DNA of 54,771 nt from CAYUFB01 sp964444125 (lineage in GTDB: Bacteria > Patescibacteriota > Dojkabacteria > B142 > JAFGMG01): contig CAYUFB010000004.1 in NCBI GenBank assembly GCA_964444125.1, positions 1-54,771 of the forward strand, written 5' to 3'. Shown here one piece after another: positions 16,823-26,024 of this stretch. The notes under the pieces were generated by a model that worked only from the letters and a program-made list of their open reading frames with translations, did not search any database and had not been told where the DNA came from. The stretch's first letter is position 1, and the number at the start of each line of letters is the position of its first letter. The translations under genes and the position numbers were made by a program.

Positions 16823-19800
16823 CTAAACAGCGTATTTGGCAAAGAAATCAAGAGCTTCGGGAGTTGAGTTGATAGTCTTGATTAATTCCTTTTTGGCATA
16901 AGCTGCACCGTAGAGAATCTTGAGTTTCATTTCGTTTCCTTTATGCTTTGCGATCATAGCTTTGATATTGTTTAATTCCTCAGGGTCATTGATAGAAGTG
17001 ATATCAATTGTCATCTCGTCCTCTGCGCTCATGTTAGTTGCAGGGATGATATCATCAATAATCAAACTAAATTTGTCATCTCTAAAACTTACACCTGCGT
17101 TGATTACCACGGGAATGTTTTCAATCAACATATCCCTAACCCTTTCATACGTACCAGGAAATACAACCCCCTCTGCTTTGTCATCACCATCATCAAGCTG
17201 GATAAAGGCCATAGCTTTGTTATCTTTCTTGGTATAAATGACCTTTTTTTCTGTAATAATACATAAAACCATAGTTTTGGTCCGTTCGTGGAGTTTACTA
17301 GCATCCGTGATCGCTTTGATTTTGCCATTAATTAGCAGTTTCCTGTAATTAAGCAATGGATGTTGGCTCAAAAAAGTCCCGAGTAGATCTTTCTCCCAAC
17401 TGATTCTATCTTGGTCAGTTTCCTTCGTGATTTCTGGCAATTTCGTAATAGTTTTTTTGATTTCTGATTTATTGAGCTCATCAAATAAATTGCCCTGGCC
17501 TCCTTGAAGTTTTTTCTCTTGATCTTGGACCCTGTCATAAATTGCAGGCATGATTGTTAGAAGCTGATTTCTGTTGCCCCATGCGTCCATAGCACCTACT
17601 TGGATAAGAAGTTCAAGCACTTTTTTCGTTAATCTGGAAGGTTTCACTCTCTCAATTAGGTCATCAAGTGAATGAAAATCGCCATTTTCTTCTCTTTCTT
17701 CAACGATGTTTTTGACAATTGCGTTGCTTACACCCTTGATTGCTCCAAGCCCAAAACGTATTCTTTCTTTTTTATCTTCAAACTTCTTGGCAGGTTCAAT
17801 CTTGAAATCTACAAAACTTTCGTTGATATCTGGCGCTAGTACCTTGACACCCATTTCTCTTGCTTCTTTCAAGTCTCTTGAGATTTTGTCGGCATTGCCA
17901 AGGTCTGTTTCCATAATTCCAGCAAGAAACTCTATGGGATAATTAGCTTTTAAGAATGCTGTCTGGTAAGCAATGAGCGAATAACATGCACTATGCGATT
18001 TATTAAATCCATAATCAGCGAATGGTTCCATGTATGAGAAAATTGCTTCGGCGGTTTTTTTCTCATAACCATTTTTTTGGGCGCGATCAATAAATTTATC
18101 TTTTTCTATCTTCATAACTTCTGGTTTTTTCTTTCCCATAGCGCGTCTAAGCATATCAGCTTCTCCCATGCTATATCCACCAATTACTACAGAAATATTA
18201 ATAACCTGTTCCTGATAAATCGCAAATCCATATGTACTTTCTAATATTGGTTTAAGATCTTCGTGTAGATATACAGTTTTTTGTCTCCCAAACTTCCGCT
18301 CAATATAGTCATGGATATACTGCATAGGTCCGGGTCTGTATGCTGCGTTTAGAAAGATTAGATCGTCAATGGATTCAGGCTTTAGTTCCCTTAAATATTT
18401 TTTCATCCCATCAGACTCGAACTGAAAAACACCTGTGGTATTGCCTTTTCGAAATAATTCAAAAGTCTTTTTATCTTTTAGGTCAATTTGGTCGATATCC
18501 AGCTCAATGTTTTTTGTATATCGAATTTGCTTAAGAGTATTTTGAATGATAGTCAGATTGGAAAGTCCAAGAAAGTCAAATTTCATCAAACCCAAATATT
18601 CAAGTGGAGCACCTTCGAATTGTGTCATAACACGATCACCTTTGCCCTCTTTTTGAACTGGGACATAGTTAATAATTGGGTCAGGAGTCACCAAGTAGCC
18701 ACAAGCATGAGTTGAAGTGTGTCTTGCTATGTTTTCTATCTTTCTGACATGGTCTGATAATTCTACCAATCTTGGATCTGAGTCAATTATGTCTCGAAAT
18801 TCTTTTACTTCTTCTTTCATACGATCGATGCTATGCACTCTACCAAATTTAACGATAACCATTTTGGATAATTTATCTGCAATACCAAGATCAATCCCCA
18901 TGACACGAGCGACATCTCTTATAGCTGCTTTTGTCTTTAGTCTCCCAAAGGTTCCAATAAAGGCAGTACAATCTTTACCATAACGATTAGACATATAGTC
19001 AAATAGTTCGTCTCTTCTATCATCCTGGAAATCTATGTCGAAATCAGGTGGTGATGGCCTCTCCGGATTTAGAAATCTTTCGAAAATCAGATCATAGGCA
19101 AATGGATCAATATTTGTAATAGTAAGTGCGTAAGCTACCACACTACCAGCACCAGATCCACGTCCTGGACCAACCAAGATGCCTTTCGATCTTGCCCATT
19201 TAATGTAGTCTTCGACAACAAGAAAGTAGTCATCATAGCCTTTGTCATGAATGATTTGAAGCTCATATTTTAGTCGCTCTTCTAGTTTCTTATCTACCTT
19301 TCCATAGCGCATTTTGGCTCCTTCGAAAGCTTTTTCTTTAAGTAACTCTTTGGCTGTTTGTCCTTTTCTAAGATCTGGATACTTCGGTTGTATCCTATCG
19401 AAGCTGATACTGTATTCTTCAACGCTGTCTGCGAGAACGAGGGTATTTGATATAGCTTCTGGCAAATCAGAAAAAAGTTCTTTCATCTCTTCTGGAGTTT
19501 TGACCCAAAATTCACGAGATACATATTGTCTTCTATTTGGATCAGAAAGTTTAGTTCCATCACTTATACACCATGCAATTTCTTGGATCTTGTAGTCCTC
19601 TGGCTCGATATAATGTGCATCAGTCGTTGCAACTATTGGTATATCGAATTCTTGAGCTAAATCCAATCTTTTGCCTTCCAAATTATCATTTATATCATAT
19701 TTAATTCGCATCAATTCCATATACACATCATCATAATTTGCCTTCAAGAACGAAAGCCATTCTTTCGCCTTTTTGGTATCACCATTTAATAACGCTTGAT

Positions 19801-20227
19801 TTAGAGGTGATCCAAGACATCCAGTCAGAGCAATTATGCCTTCAGAATATTTTTCCATCAAGTCTCTATCGATTCTGGGTTTATAATAAAAGCCTTCTGT
19901 CTGAGCAAGCGATACTAATTTGAGCAGATTGTGATAACCTGTTTTGTTTTTGGCAAGTAGTGTCGTATGGTATCTCTTATTATCAATGCCAGCCTGTTTA
20001 TCAAATCTGGTTCTTTCTGCAATATAGACCTCGCATCCAATTATTGGCTTTATACCTGCATATCCGCATGCTTCTTTGAAGGCAAATGCTCCCATCAATA
20101 CTCCATGATCGGTAATTGCACAAGCAGGCATATTGTTTGCTTTGATTTTGTTTACTAATGGCTCTATCTTGGAGACACCGTCAAGCAAAGAATATTCTGT
20201 ATGTAAATGCAGATGAACAAAACTCAT
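16823..20227 (-). CDS. dnaE: DNA polymerase III subunit alpha
   Basis: A 1134-residue DnaE-type (not PolC) replicative polymerase. Domains in order: PHP at 1-280 (FVHLHLHTEYSLLDG, with DHGVLMGAF and TDAHYIEPED), palm/fingers with the catalytic acidic pair in PSPPDFDIDFQDDRRDEL (~395-403) and GRGSGAGSVVAYAL before it, tandem HhH (around 800), and a C-terminal OB-fold (MVLCIITEKKVI...). The PHP histidines and aspartates that bind metals are largely kept, so a proofreading activity is possible. It stands alone as a transcription unit, bounded downstream by the bidirectional terminator and upstream by a 380-base gene-free stretch. Confidence 0.97.
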   Translation of the reverse strand: MSFVHLHLHTEYSLLDGVSKIEPLVNKIKANNMPACAITDHGVLMGAFAFKEACGYAGIKPIIGCEVYIAERTRFDKQAGIDNKRYHTTLLAKNKTGYHNLLKLVSLAQTEGFYYKPRIDRDLMEKYSEGIIALTGCLGSPLNQALLNGDTKKAKEWLSFLKANYDDVYMELMRIKYDINDNLEGKRLDLAQEFDIPIVATTDAHYIEPEDYKIQEIAWCISDGTKLSDPNRRQYVSREFWVKTPEEMKELFSDLPEAISNTLVLADSVEEYSISFDRIQPKYPDLRKGQTAKELLKEKAFEGAKMRYGKVDKKLEERLKYELQIIHDKGYDDYFLVVEDYIKWARSKGILVGPGRGSGAGSVVAYALTITNIDPFAYDLIFERFLNPERPSPPDFDIDFQDDRRDELFDYMSNRYGKDCTAFIGTFGRLKTKAAIRDVARVMGIDLGIADKLSKMVIVKFGRVHSIDRMKEEVKEFRDIIDSDPRLVELSDHVRKIENIARHTSTHACGYLVTPDPIINYVPVQKEGKGDRVMTQFEGAPLEYLGLMKFDFLGLSNLTIIQNTLKQIRYTKNIELDIDQIDLKDKKTFELFRKGNTTGVFQFESDGMKKYLRELKPESIDDLIFLNAAYRPGPMQYIHDYIERKFGRQKTVYLHEDLKPILESTYGFAIYQEQVINISVVIGGYSMGEADMLRRAMGKKKPEVMKIEKDKFIDRAQKNGYEKKTAEAIFSYMEPFADYGFNKSHSACYSLIAYQTAFLKANYPIEFLAGIMETDLGNADKISRDLKEAREMGVKVLAPDINESFVDFKIEPAKKFEDKKERIRFGLGAIKGVSNAIVKNIVEEREENGDFHSLDDLIERVKPSRLTKKVLELLIQVGAMDAWGNRNQLLTIMPAIYDRVQDQEKKLQGGQGNLFDELNKSEIKKTITKLPEITKETDQDRISWEKDLLGTFLSQHPLLNYRKLLINGKIKAITDASKLHERTKTMVLCIITEKKVIYTKKDNKAMAFIQLDDGDDKAEGVVFPGTYERVRDMLIENIPVVINAGVSFRDDKFSLIIDDIIPATNMSAEDEMTIDITSINDPEELNNIKAMIAKHKGNEMKLKILYGAAYAKKELIKTINSTPEALDFFAKYAV

Positions 20228-20607
20228 GCTATTGAAGTTTTCTTTATATAAAATTGAACGGGCTAAGTGATTTGTTCAATATAGCTTAATAATAGTTTGG
20301 GTTCAAGTAGAAGTCTGAGTATTGCAAAAAAAAATGTTCCTACTTTTCTTATGATTAAGAAAAGTAGTCAAAAGAACTCCTTAAAACCAATCAAACGCCC
20401 TACTTTCTCCGCCGTTGTTACATATCACTACCGGTATTGATTGATTTTCGGACTTCCATATTTTTACTACTACTATTGATATTGCAAAAATATAATTATC
20501 CAATAACTGCGTTTAACTTAGGTATATGCCCAAATATAACGATATTTGAAAGTGTTGCATTTTCAGTAGTTGTAAGCAATGGAAATGATGTAGGAAGTGA
20601 AATCTCT
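20228..20607. other. Gene-free spacer between dnaE and the lysozyme-like gene
   Basis: No convincing gene is seen in these 380 bases. The stretch holds an A-run, the 12-bp palindrome at 20340-20367 and a following CAAAAGAACTCC segment. Its minus strand nearest dnaE should include the dnaE promoter. The one plus-strand open frame of 65 codons is hydrophobic, overlaps the neighbouring gene and looks non-coding. Confidence 0.5.
20340..20367. repeat. Perfect 12-bp stem palindrome (AAGAAAAGTAG family)
   Basis: CTACTTTTCTTA (20340-20351) and TAAGAAAAGTAG (20356-20367) form a perfect stem with a TGAT loop, followed by TCAAAAGAACTCC. A similar AAGAAAAGTRGCAGAC core occurs twice near 46.86-46.97 kb. 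It could be a terminator or a small dispersed repeat. Confidence 0.7.
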
Positions 20608-21252
20608 CTAAATTTGATTAAAGTATCTTTCTAGCTTTTCAGCACCTGCTTGCCAATTAACAATGCCGTATGCCTTGGCTAAAGATACAAAATCAGTCCC
20701 GTATTTGGCAGCGTACTGTCTAGAGACTTTCGGCACCAAATCTCTAAATGCAGCGTTATAATCAGGATATTTGGCACCATTGAGGTATCCAAAACAATTA
20801 TGATTAAATGAAGCATTGCAGAAGCCGGATTCAACACCCATAATTGCTATGATTATTCTATAATCAGCTCCATTTGCTTTGGATAGATCATATATCAGTT
20901 CTGAAATTTCGGTATTTGCGACTGGTGATTTTTGTTTGGTTAAATAAGTTTTAATGCGATTTATGCCAGATTGTCTTGCCTCCAGTTGAATTCTGATTGC
21001 TTCAAGCCTTTTCTCTTCTTCAACTTTTCTGATATTTGCTTCTTGTATGCTATTTGCATCGACTAGGGGAAGACTGAGATTTTTGAGATTATAATTCTTG
21101 TAAGTAATGATAATTTCAGATTTTGGCGCGAAGGCGTTATAAACCAAAGTTATGAAAAATCCAATAACTAAAAAAAATGATAGCCCAATTCTTCCATATA
21201 GTGAAATTTCTTGCTTTGAAAATTTAGATAAAACTTTTAGTGATTTTTTCAA
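20608..21252 (-). CDS. Membrane-anchored lysozyme-like (transglycosylase fold) protein
   Basis: 214 residues. The N-terminal anchor helix is at about 22-43 (IGLSFFLVIGFFITLVYNAF). A charged helical stalk spans 65-100 (EEEKRLEAIRIQLEARQ). The C-terminal ~105 residues have a lysozyme/transglycosylase-like pattern: a helix with YRIIIAIMGVESGFCN carrying the candidate catalytic Glu, then NHNCFGYLNGAKYPDYNAAFRDLVP and YAAKYGTD. This resembles lytic transglycosylases and endo-beta-N-acetylglucosaminidase-like domains that cut the glycan strand. It likely acts outside the membrane on peptidoglycan. Two cysteines near the active site (GFCNASFNHNCFG) could form a disulfide. A DsbB homologue is encoded at 29.4 kb. 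Confidence 0.75.
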   Translation of the reverse strand: MKKSLKVLSKFSKQEISLYGRIGLSFFLVIGFFITLVYNAFAPKSEIIITYKNYNLKNLSLPLVDANSIQEANIRKVEEEKRLEAIRIQLEARQSGINRIKTYLTKQKSPVANTEISELIYDLSKANGADYRIIIAIMGVESGFCNASFNHNCFGYLNGAKYPDYNAAFRDLVPKVSRQYAAKYGTDFVSLAKAYGIVNWQAGAEKLERYFNQI

Positions 21253-21294
21253 TTTTTGTACTTATAATTTTCGCGACTTATTATATAGAGCCTT

Positions 21295-22182
21295 TTAGTC
21301 TACCACAAGTTTCAAAAACTCATTAAGTTCATCTTTGTATTTATCATTTGCAAGCATGTATTTGATATGTGCTTTCATGTATCTGATAGGGTCACCGGTT
21401 GTATAAAATTCGCCATCAAGAGTTAGATATAAGGCATTGCCTGTTTCTGCCACTTTATTATTTGCATCTTGTAGCCATATTTCATTATCCATGCCAGTCG
21501 CATCTTCTGTTAGATAATCAAAAATCTTAGGAGTAGCAATAAATCTTCCAAATGAGTAAAGATTGGTAAAAGTAGGATCACTTTCTAATTCTTCTAGAGT
21601 TGGTTTCTCTTTGACGTGCGCAACTTGGTTTGTTGTGCCTTCTTTGATCTTGATTACGCCACCTTGTATAAGTAATGACTTCGGCGCTTGAGTTACTCCC
21701 ATAAGTAAATCACATGGGTTTTGATTATAATAATCGACTAATTGTTTGACGGCTGAAATTTCTGAAAGAAACATATCATCACCAAACATAACGACAAAGG
21801 CTTCCTGATCAAGTACTAAATCTTTGACACTTAATACTGGTCTTCCATTTCCATAAGGCAATCTGTCGTCTTGAGGAACTATTGTAATTTGGGGAAGTTT
21901 GAATAATTTCTCTACTTTGCCCCATCTATCTAGCTTGCCTTGACGGATCATGAGTGTTCTGATATTTGTAGCACTGCCATAGAAATAATCTTCAAATTTG
22001 GATACTTCCCCAGGAGATGCCACGATTATTACTTCCTCAATACCTGCATCTGCGCATTCTTCAACAAGATACTGAATAATTGGTTTATCAATAATTGGAA
22101 GCATTTCTTTTGGAAAAGTTTTGGTAATAGGTAGAAATCTTGAGCCAAATCCAGCTGCAGTTATTATAGCTTTGGTGATCAT
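21295..22182 (-). CDS. galU: UTP-glucose-1-phosphate uridylyltransferase
   Basis: A 295-residue nucleotidyltransferase making UDP-glucose. It has the N-terminal nucleotide loop AAGFGSRFLPITKTFPKEMLPI (about residues 10-31), the region KPIIQYLVEECADAGI, the metal-site Asp in VVMFGDDMFL, and the sugar-binding segment VKEKP. The pattern and length fit GalU rather than RfbA (the glucose-1-phosphate thymidylyltransferase). UDP-glucose would feed surface polysaccharides or glycolipids. It lies 19 bases downstream of murG and probably belongs to the ftsW-(surface protein)-murG-galU minus-strand operon. Confidence 0.92.
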   Translation of the reverse strand: MITKAIITAAGFGSRFLPITKTFPKEMLPIIDKPIIQYLVEECADAGIEEVIIVASPGEVSKFEDYFYGSATNIRTLMIRQGKLDRWGKVEKLFKLPQITIVPQDDRLPYGNGRPVLSVKDLVLDQEAFVVMFGDDMFLSEISAVKQLVDYYNQNPCDLLMGVTQAPKSLLIQGGVIKIKEGTTNQVAHVKEKPTLEELESDPTFTNLYSFGRFIATPKIFDYLTEDATGMDNEIWLQDANNKVAETGNALYLTLDGEFYTTGDPIRYMKAHIKYMLANDKYKDELNEFLKLVVD

Positions 22183-22201
22183 TTAGTGATAAATTTAAAA
22201 A

Positions 22202-23383
22202 TTATTTTTGATTATGTAATATTTTGTTTGCAATGTAAATTGCTGCATCAGTTTTGACAAGTTTTTTTGCTTCGTTTTTGGCTTGTGTCCAACTTATACC
22301 TTCCAAAAAAGATGATTTGGTAAGTATTTGTTCGTAAGCTTTTTTTACTTGATTAAATAGATCCTCCTCGGTCAATCCATCTTTGAATTCGTATGTGCGA
22401 GTCAACCCTGTAGCTTCTGCGATCTGTGCATTTTTTTGTTGCTCATTATTTGATGACCATGGAATTGGCATAAGTATTGCAGGCAAACCCTTGATGAGGA
22501 TTTTTTGCATTGTATTGGCTCCTGATCTCGATAACACAAGGCTTGCTCGGTCCATCATAAAACTCAAATTCTCTGGATTGATAAAATCATAAACTAGATA
22601 TCGTTTTTGCAATTTGGAAGGTAATGCTATCTTTTCTTTTTGCGCTAGACTATAGTCGTTTGTCACTGTGCTCCTTCCTGTTTGGTGTATCACATTGAAT
22701 AATTCTAAATATTTTTTGAGAATACTTCCTTTGAGCCTTTTATTAAATGTATTAGACCCTTGATTGCCACCTAAGATGAGAAGAATTGGTAATGATTCTC
22801 TAAAAAGTGGAGGATTGTTATATTTCCTTAAAAAACTATTTTCTATTGGGTTGCCCGATACAGAAACTTTTCTGTGTTTAAAATATTTTTTGGATTCCTC
22901 CCATGACACGAAAATTTCATCTGCAAATCTATATGTAAGTTTGGAACTAAGTGATGGTGATATTGTCTGTTCATGTATATATACTTTTGTTTTGTAATAT
23001 TTGATCAGCAATTTTTGAAAAATGATTGGTACCATGAGGTAGCTTCCAAATCCAATTATCACATCAGGCTTCTCTTTTAGAAGAATAAAAAATCCTCTAA
23101 CAAAGCCTAGTGGTATTAAGAGCAAATTTTTCAATCCTTTGGTAAATGTCCCTATGGTCCATCTTCGCCATAGCTTGCCAGTTGTTAGATTGATAAACTT
23201 GACGTTGAGGTTAAGGACTGCCTTATATTCTGCACTGACATTTTTGTCACCAGTTTGAGAAAACTTTGTTCCCACCCAGACAATGTTGTAGTGCTTTTGT
23301 CTTTGTAGCTCCTCGGCAACAGCCAATGCAGGTGTCATGTGACCCCCAATCAGTAATATTTTTGGAAGTGACTTATTGGCCAT
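22202..23383 (-). CDS. murG: MurG-like UDP-GlcNAc:lipid I N-acetylglucosaminyltransferase
   Basis: A 393-residue GT-B glycosyltransferase. The N-terminal loop reads ILLIGGHMTPALAVAEEL. Compared with the usual GGGTGGHxxPALA, two or three glycines are missing, a form I associate with CPR proteins. The second glycine loop is LILGGNQGSNTFN (usual GGSQGA) and the donor-binding region is LVLSRSGANTMQKILIKGLPA, then a proline-rich MPIPWSSNNEQQKNAQ matching the family's PxPxaxxxHQxxNA. MurG transfers GlcNAc to lipid I to form lipid II at the inner membrane face. Its location between ftsW and galU supports a wall role. Another GT-B transferase is possible but less likely. Confidence 0.82.
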   Translation of the reverse strand: MANKSLPKILLIGGHMTPALAVAEELQRQKHYNIVWVGTKFSQTGDKNVSAEYKAVLNLNVKFINLTTGKLWRRWTIGTFTKGLKNLLLIPLGFVRGFFILLKEKPDVIIGFGSYLMVPIIFQKLLIKYYKTKVYIHEQTISPSLSSKLTYRFADEIFVSWEESKKYFKHRKVSVSGNPIENSFLRKYNNPPLFRESLPILLILGGNQGSNTFNKRLKGSILKKYLELFNVIHQTGRSTVTNDYSLAQKEKIALPSKLQKRYLVYDFINPENLSFMMDRASLVLSRSGANTMQKILIKGLPAILMPIPWSSNNEQQKNAQIAEATGLTRTYEFKDGLTEEDLFNQVKKAYEQILTKSSFLEGISWTQAKNEAKKLVKTDAAIYIANKILHNQK

Positions 23384-23385
23384 AA

Positions 23386-24723
23386 TTACATTTTCATTGT
23401 AGTATCTGGACTATTTTCTTTGTAAGTATCTATTTCTTCTTTTGTCAGTAATTTCTTGTCATATGGCATTTCTGCGTTTCTTTGTTTTGAGCGCAAGAAT
23501 CCAAACATTGGTTTATTATTTTTTTTGCAATAATACCAATAACCAAATCCTCCAAAACCTATTGCCAAAAATATCCCTACAATTATTGTTGTTCTCAATT
23601 TATTATCCTTATCTGTAAATGTTGGTGCATCTTCTCTATGGTGAATCTCAATTATTTCTGCATTGGTTTGCTCTGATATTCCTCTTGCCATAATTTGGAC
23701 AATGTTTTTGCCTTCATCTAATACTACGTTGATATCGAAACTCCCATCTTCATTGATTTCAATTTTATCATCTTGTTTTTTGTTATTTAAATACACCGTA
23801 ATCTCAGCGTCCAAATCATCTATTTTGCCGGTGATAATATATGTATAGTCTTCTGTGATTTCTATATCATCTTGGTCGATCACAAACGTAGGTCGAAAAG
23901 CATATGTAGAAAATCCGTCAACATCGAAACTGATGCTGTTTTTGTTCAATAATTTGACATTGGAGATCATCTTGCTTCCTTCTTGGTCATCTTTGACAAT
24001 AAGAGGGATATAGTCTTTTGTAGGTGCTATGATATTTAAGCCATAAAATGTGATAGTGGCTCTTTTGTTTAGTTCGGGCATCAGGTCGCTTGCGATCGTG
24101 ACTTCTCCAACGTGATCCATGAATACATAACTATCAAGTTTTCTTAATTTTCCAATTGTGTCGTCTGCGGATAAATTAACTTCTTCCTTAAAGAGAACTT
24201 TTGTAATGTTGGGAATATGGAGTACGAATTCCTTTAGGCTGGTAAGGTCTGCTTTGGTCAAATTTGTAAGATTTGTAGTACTACTTCCTGTCCTTCTAAA
24301 TATCGACGGTAATTCAACTTTGATTTCTTCCTCTTCTTCTGAGGCACCATTTGTTAGTTTAGCCTTCAATCCAAAATATACTTCTTCTTTAGCACCTCCT
24401 ACTATAGTTCTTTCTTTGCTCACGACTTCGCCTGAGACCAATTCATAGAAGTTATTTGAAGTTAAATTTATAATAACTGTGTATTTCTTGGGATCAAGAT
24501 TATCAAATAACGCTTTGCCCGAATCGTCAGTATTTTTGGTTTGTTGATAACCAGAACCTTGTACTGTTATGCTTATCGCTGATACCGGATTTCCGATTGA
24601 GGTTTGGGTGTAGACAGTAATTTGCCCTTTATCTAGTAAAGGTGCTTCTTCGGCAAATACTGGCAAAAAGCCTGATAACAAAAGGACAATAAGAGAAATG
24701 GAGAACTTCTTGAAGATTTTCAT
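23386..24723 (-). CDS. Surface protein: signal peptide, carboxypeptidase-regulatory-like domain, C-terminal anchor
   Basis: 445 residues. A signal peptide (KKFSISLIVLLLSGFLPVFAE) cleaves near residue 25. Residues ~33-105 resemble a carboxypeptidase regulatory-like (Ig-like) fold: ITVYTQTSIGNPVSAISITV then SGKALFDNLDPKKYTVIINL. A central beta-rich part follows. Another Ig-like module comes at about 300-370 (YTYIITGKIDDLDAEITVYL, FDINVVLDEGKNIVQIMARG). A transmembrane helix lies near 383-402 (TTIIVGIFLAIGFGGFGYWYY), followed by a basic cytoplasmic tail. Orientation is therefore outside-in like a sortase-independent surface anchor. It lies three bases from murG and 27 from ftsW, so it is probably part of a division/wall operon. 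I do not recognise a specific family. Confidence 0.75.
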   Translation of the reverse strand: MKIFKKFSISLIVLLLSGFLPVFAEEAPLLDKGQITVYTQTSIGNPVSAISITVQGSGYQQTKNTDDSGKALFDNLDPKKYTVIINLTSNNFYELVSGEVVSKERTIVGGAKEEVYFGLKAKLTNGASEEEEEIKVELPSIFRRTGSSTTNLTNLTKADLTSLKEFVLHIPNITKVLFKEEVNLSADDTIGKLRKLDSYVFMDHVGEVTIASDLMPELNKRATITFYGLNIIAPTKDYIPLIVKDDQEGSKMISNVKLLNKNSISFDVDGFSTYAFRPTFVIDQDDIEITEDYTYIITGKIDDLDAEITVYLNNKKQDDKIEINEDGSFDINVVLDEGKNIVQIMARGISEQTNAEIIEIHHREDAPTFTDKDNKLRTTIIVGIFLAIGFGGFGYWYYCKKNNKPMFGFLRSKQRNAEMPYDKKLLTKEEIDTYKENSPDTTMKM

Positions 24724-24750
24724 CTAATATATAGTTAAAATAAATAGCTA

Positions 24751-25935
24751 CTAATCTAGGTTAACGTATTTGCTGATATTTAACAAGATACCAAGTCCAC
24801 ATAAGGTGACAATCATTGAGCTACCACCATAGCTGACAAAAGGCATTGGAATCCCTGTAAGTGGTATCAAACCGATATTTGCAGCGATATTAAGGAATGC
24901 CTGCAAAGTGATCCAGATTGTGATGCCTGAGGCTAGCAATGCAGATAATCTGTCCGGTGCATTGAGTGCAATCTTAAACCCTCTTATACCAAAATACAAA
25001 AACGCAGATACAACAAGGGAAGCACCCAGAAATCCTAATTCTTCCGCAATTACTGCAAAAATTGTGTCACTAAAAGCGGTTTCACCAAGATAATTAAATT
25101 TTTGCTTTGATTGCCCAAATCCTGCCCCAAGAAACCCTCCGCTACCAACTGCTATTAATACCTGGCTTAACTGGTAGCCACTTCCTAGCCTGTCATCTGG
25201 CATTCCGGTTTTAAGTACTGTCAAGTATGTTTGTATCCTTGATAATCTATAACTTTCTAAAACAGCAGCAAGCACCCCAACCAGTCCTCCTGTTATCATA
25301 ATCGAGAAAAATCCAAAATTGTGTAAAGCTCCTTCTCCTGATAGATAGAACATGCCTAAAGCAACTATACCAATGATACCGGTTGTCCCAAGGTCCGGTT
25401 CAAGCAGTACTAGTGTGAGGATCAAAAAGAGGATAGCTAAAAAAGGTATCATATCAACCATAAGGTAATTTTTCCATTTACTCTTGTGTTTGATAGCTTT
25501 CTTGGCCCGTGAGAGCCAGGATGATAGGTATATGATAAATGCCAGTTTGGCAAACTCAGATGGCTGGAAATCAAAAAGTGGAAATCTAATCCATCTTTTG
25601 GATCCGTTGATATCAACTCCGATTATCAGTACCAAAATCAATAGGATTATTGCTGCAGAAATCAAAAATGGTGCAATTTTGGGATACTTCTTGTAGTCGA
25701 TTTTGTAAAGAATATATCCACCAATACTACCAGCAATAATCCAAAACAATTGTCGTAGAAAGTAGTACCAGGAACTTTTGTCCTGACTAAAGGTGACAAT
25801 GACACTTGAGCTATAAACCATGACCCAGCCAAATAGTGTCAAAAATGCTGATATTACAAGTAGTATCATGTCTGGATCACGATTTGTCCTGTAGCTTTTT
25901 CTGTTTTTTGGTTTGTAATTTCTTTTTCTAAGCAT
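24751..25935 (-). CDS. ftsW: Lipid II polymerase FtsW (SEDS family)
   Basis: A 394-residue SEDS protein with ten predicted membrane segments. Family marks are LVLLEPDLGTTGIIGIVALG (about 180-200), GSGGFLGAGFGQSKQKFNYL in the large loop, ELGFLGASLV and the C-terminal MPFVSYGGSSMIVTL. FtsW polymerises glycan strands at the septum with its cognate class B PBP. RodA is the alternative, but position beside murG favours FtsW. The N-terminal ~22 residues are very basic (KRNYKPKNRKSYRTNRD), usual for FtsW. Its start codon lies directly against an array of ACAGTRN heptamers, so those repeats fall in the promoter/leader region. Confidence 0.92.
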   Translation of the reverse strand: MLRKRNYKPKNRKSYRTNRDPDMILLVISAFLTLFGWVMVYSSSVIVTFSQDKSSWYYFLRQLFWIIAGSIGGYILYKIDYKKYPKIAPFLISAAIILLILVLIIGVDINGSKRWIRFPLFDFQPSEFAKLAFIIYLSSWLSRAKKAIKHKSKWKNYLMVDMIPFLAILFLILTLVLLEPDLGTTGIIGIVALGMFYLSGEGALHNFGFFSIMITGGLVGVLAAVLESYRLSRIQTYLTVLKTGMPDDRLGSGYQLSQVLIAVGSGGFLGAGFGQSKQKFNYLGETAFSDTIFAVIAEELGFLGASLVVSAFLYFGIRGFKIALNAPDRLSALLASGITIWITLQAFLNIAANIGLIPLTGIPMPFVSYGGSSMIVTLCGLGILLNISKYVNLD

Positions 25936-25936
25936 G

Positions 25937-25982
25937 GTGACAGTATACAGTAAACAGCAGACAGTGGGCAGTGGACAGTACC
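25937..25982. repeat. Heptanucleotide array, ACAGTRN type
   Basis: About six imperfect 7-base units (GACAGTA-TACAGTA-AACAGCA-GACAGTG and so on) run from just upstream of the ftsW start codon. On the minus strand this gives TATACTGTC 11 bases before the ATG, so the repeat may double as promoter sequence. Confidence 0.8.
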
Positions 25983-26002
25983 TAGCTTTGAGTCTTGCCT
26001 GC

Positions 26003-26024
26003 CTGCCTTTGGCACGGTGGCAGG
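26003..26024. repeat. GC-rich 22-bp island, copy 1
   Basis: A GC-rich 22-base segment, CTGCCTTTGGCACGGTGGCA plus GG, whose reverse complement matches 30426-30447 at 21 of 22 positions. It is preceded by GCCTGC (so the run of CCTG units starts near 25997) and flanked on both sides by AGCTTTGA (25984-25991 and 26032-26039). Confidence 0.8.

Noticed and set aside
20437..20634. Hydrophobic 65-codon frame between dnaE and the lysozyme-like gene
   Set aside because: It runs into the opposite gene's end, has no promoter or family, and looks like chance openness in AT-rich DNA.
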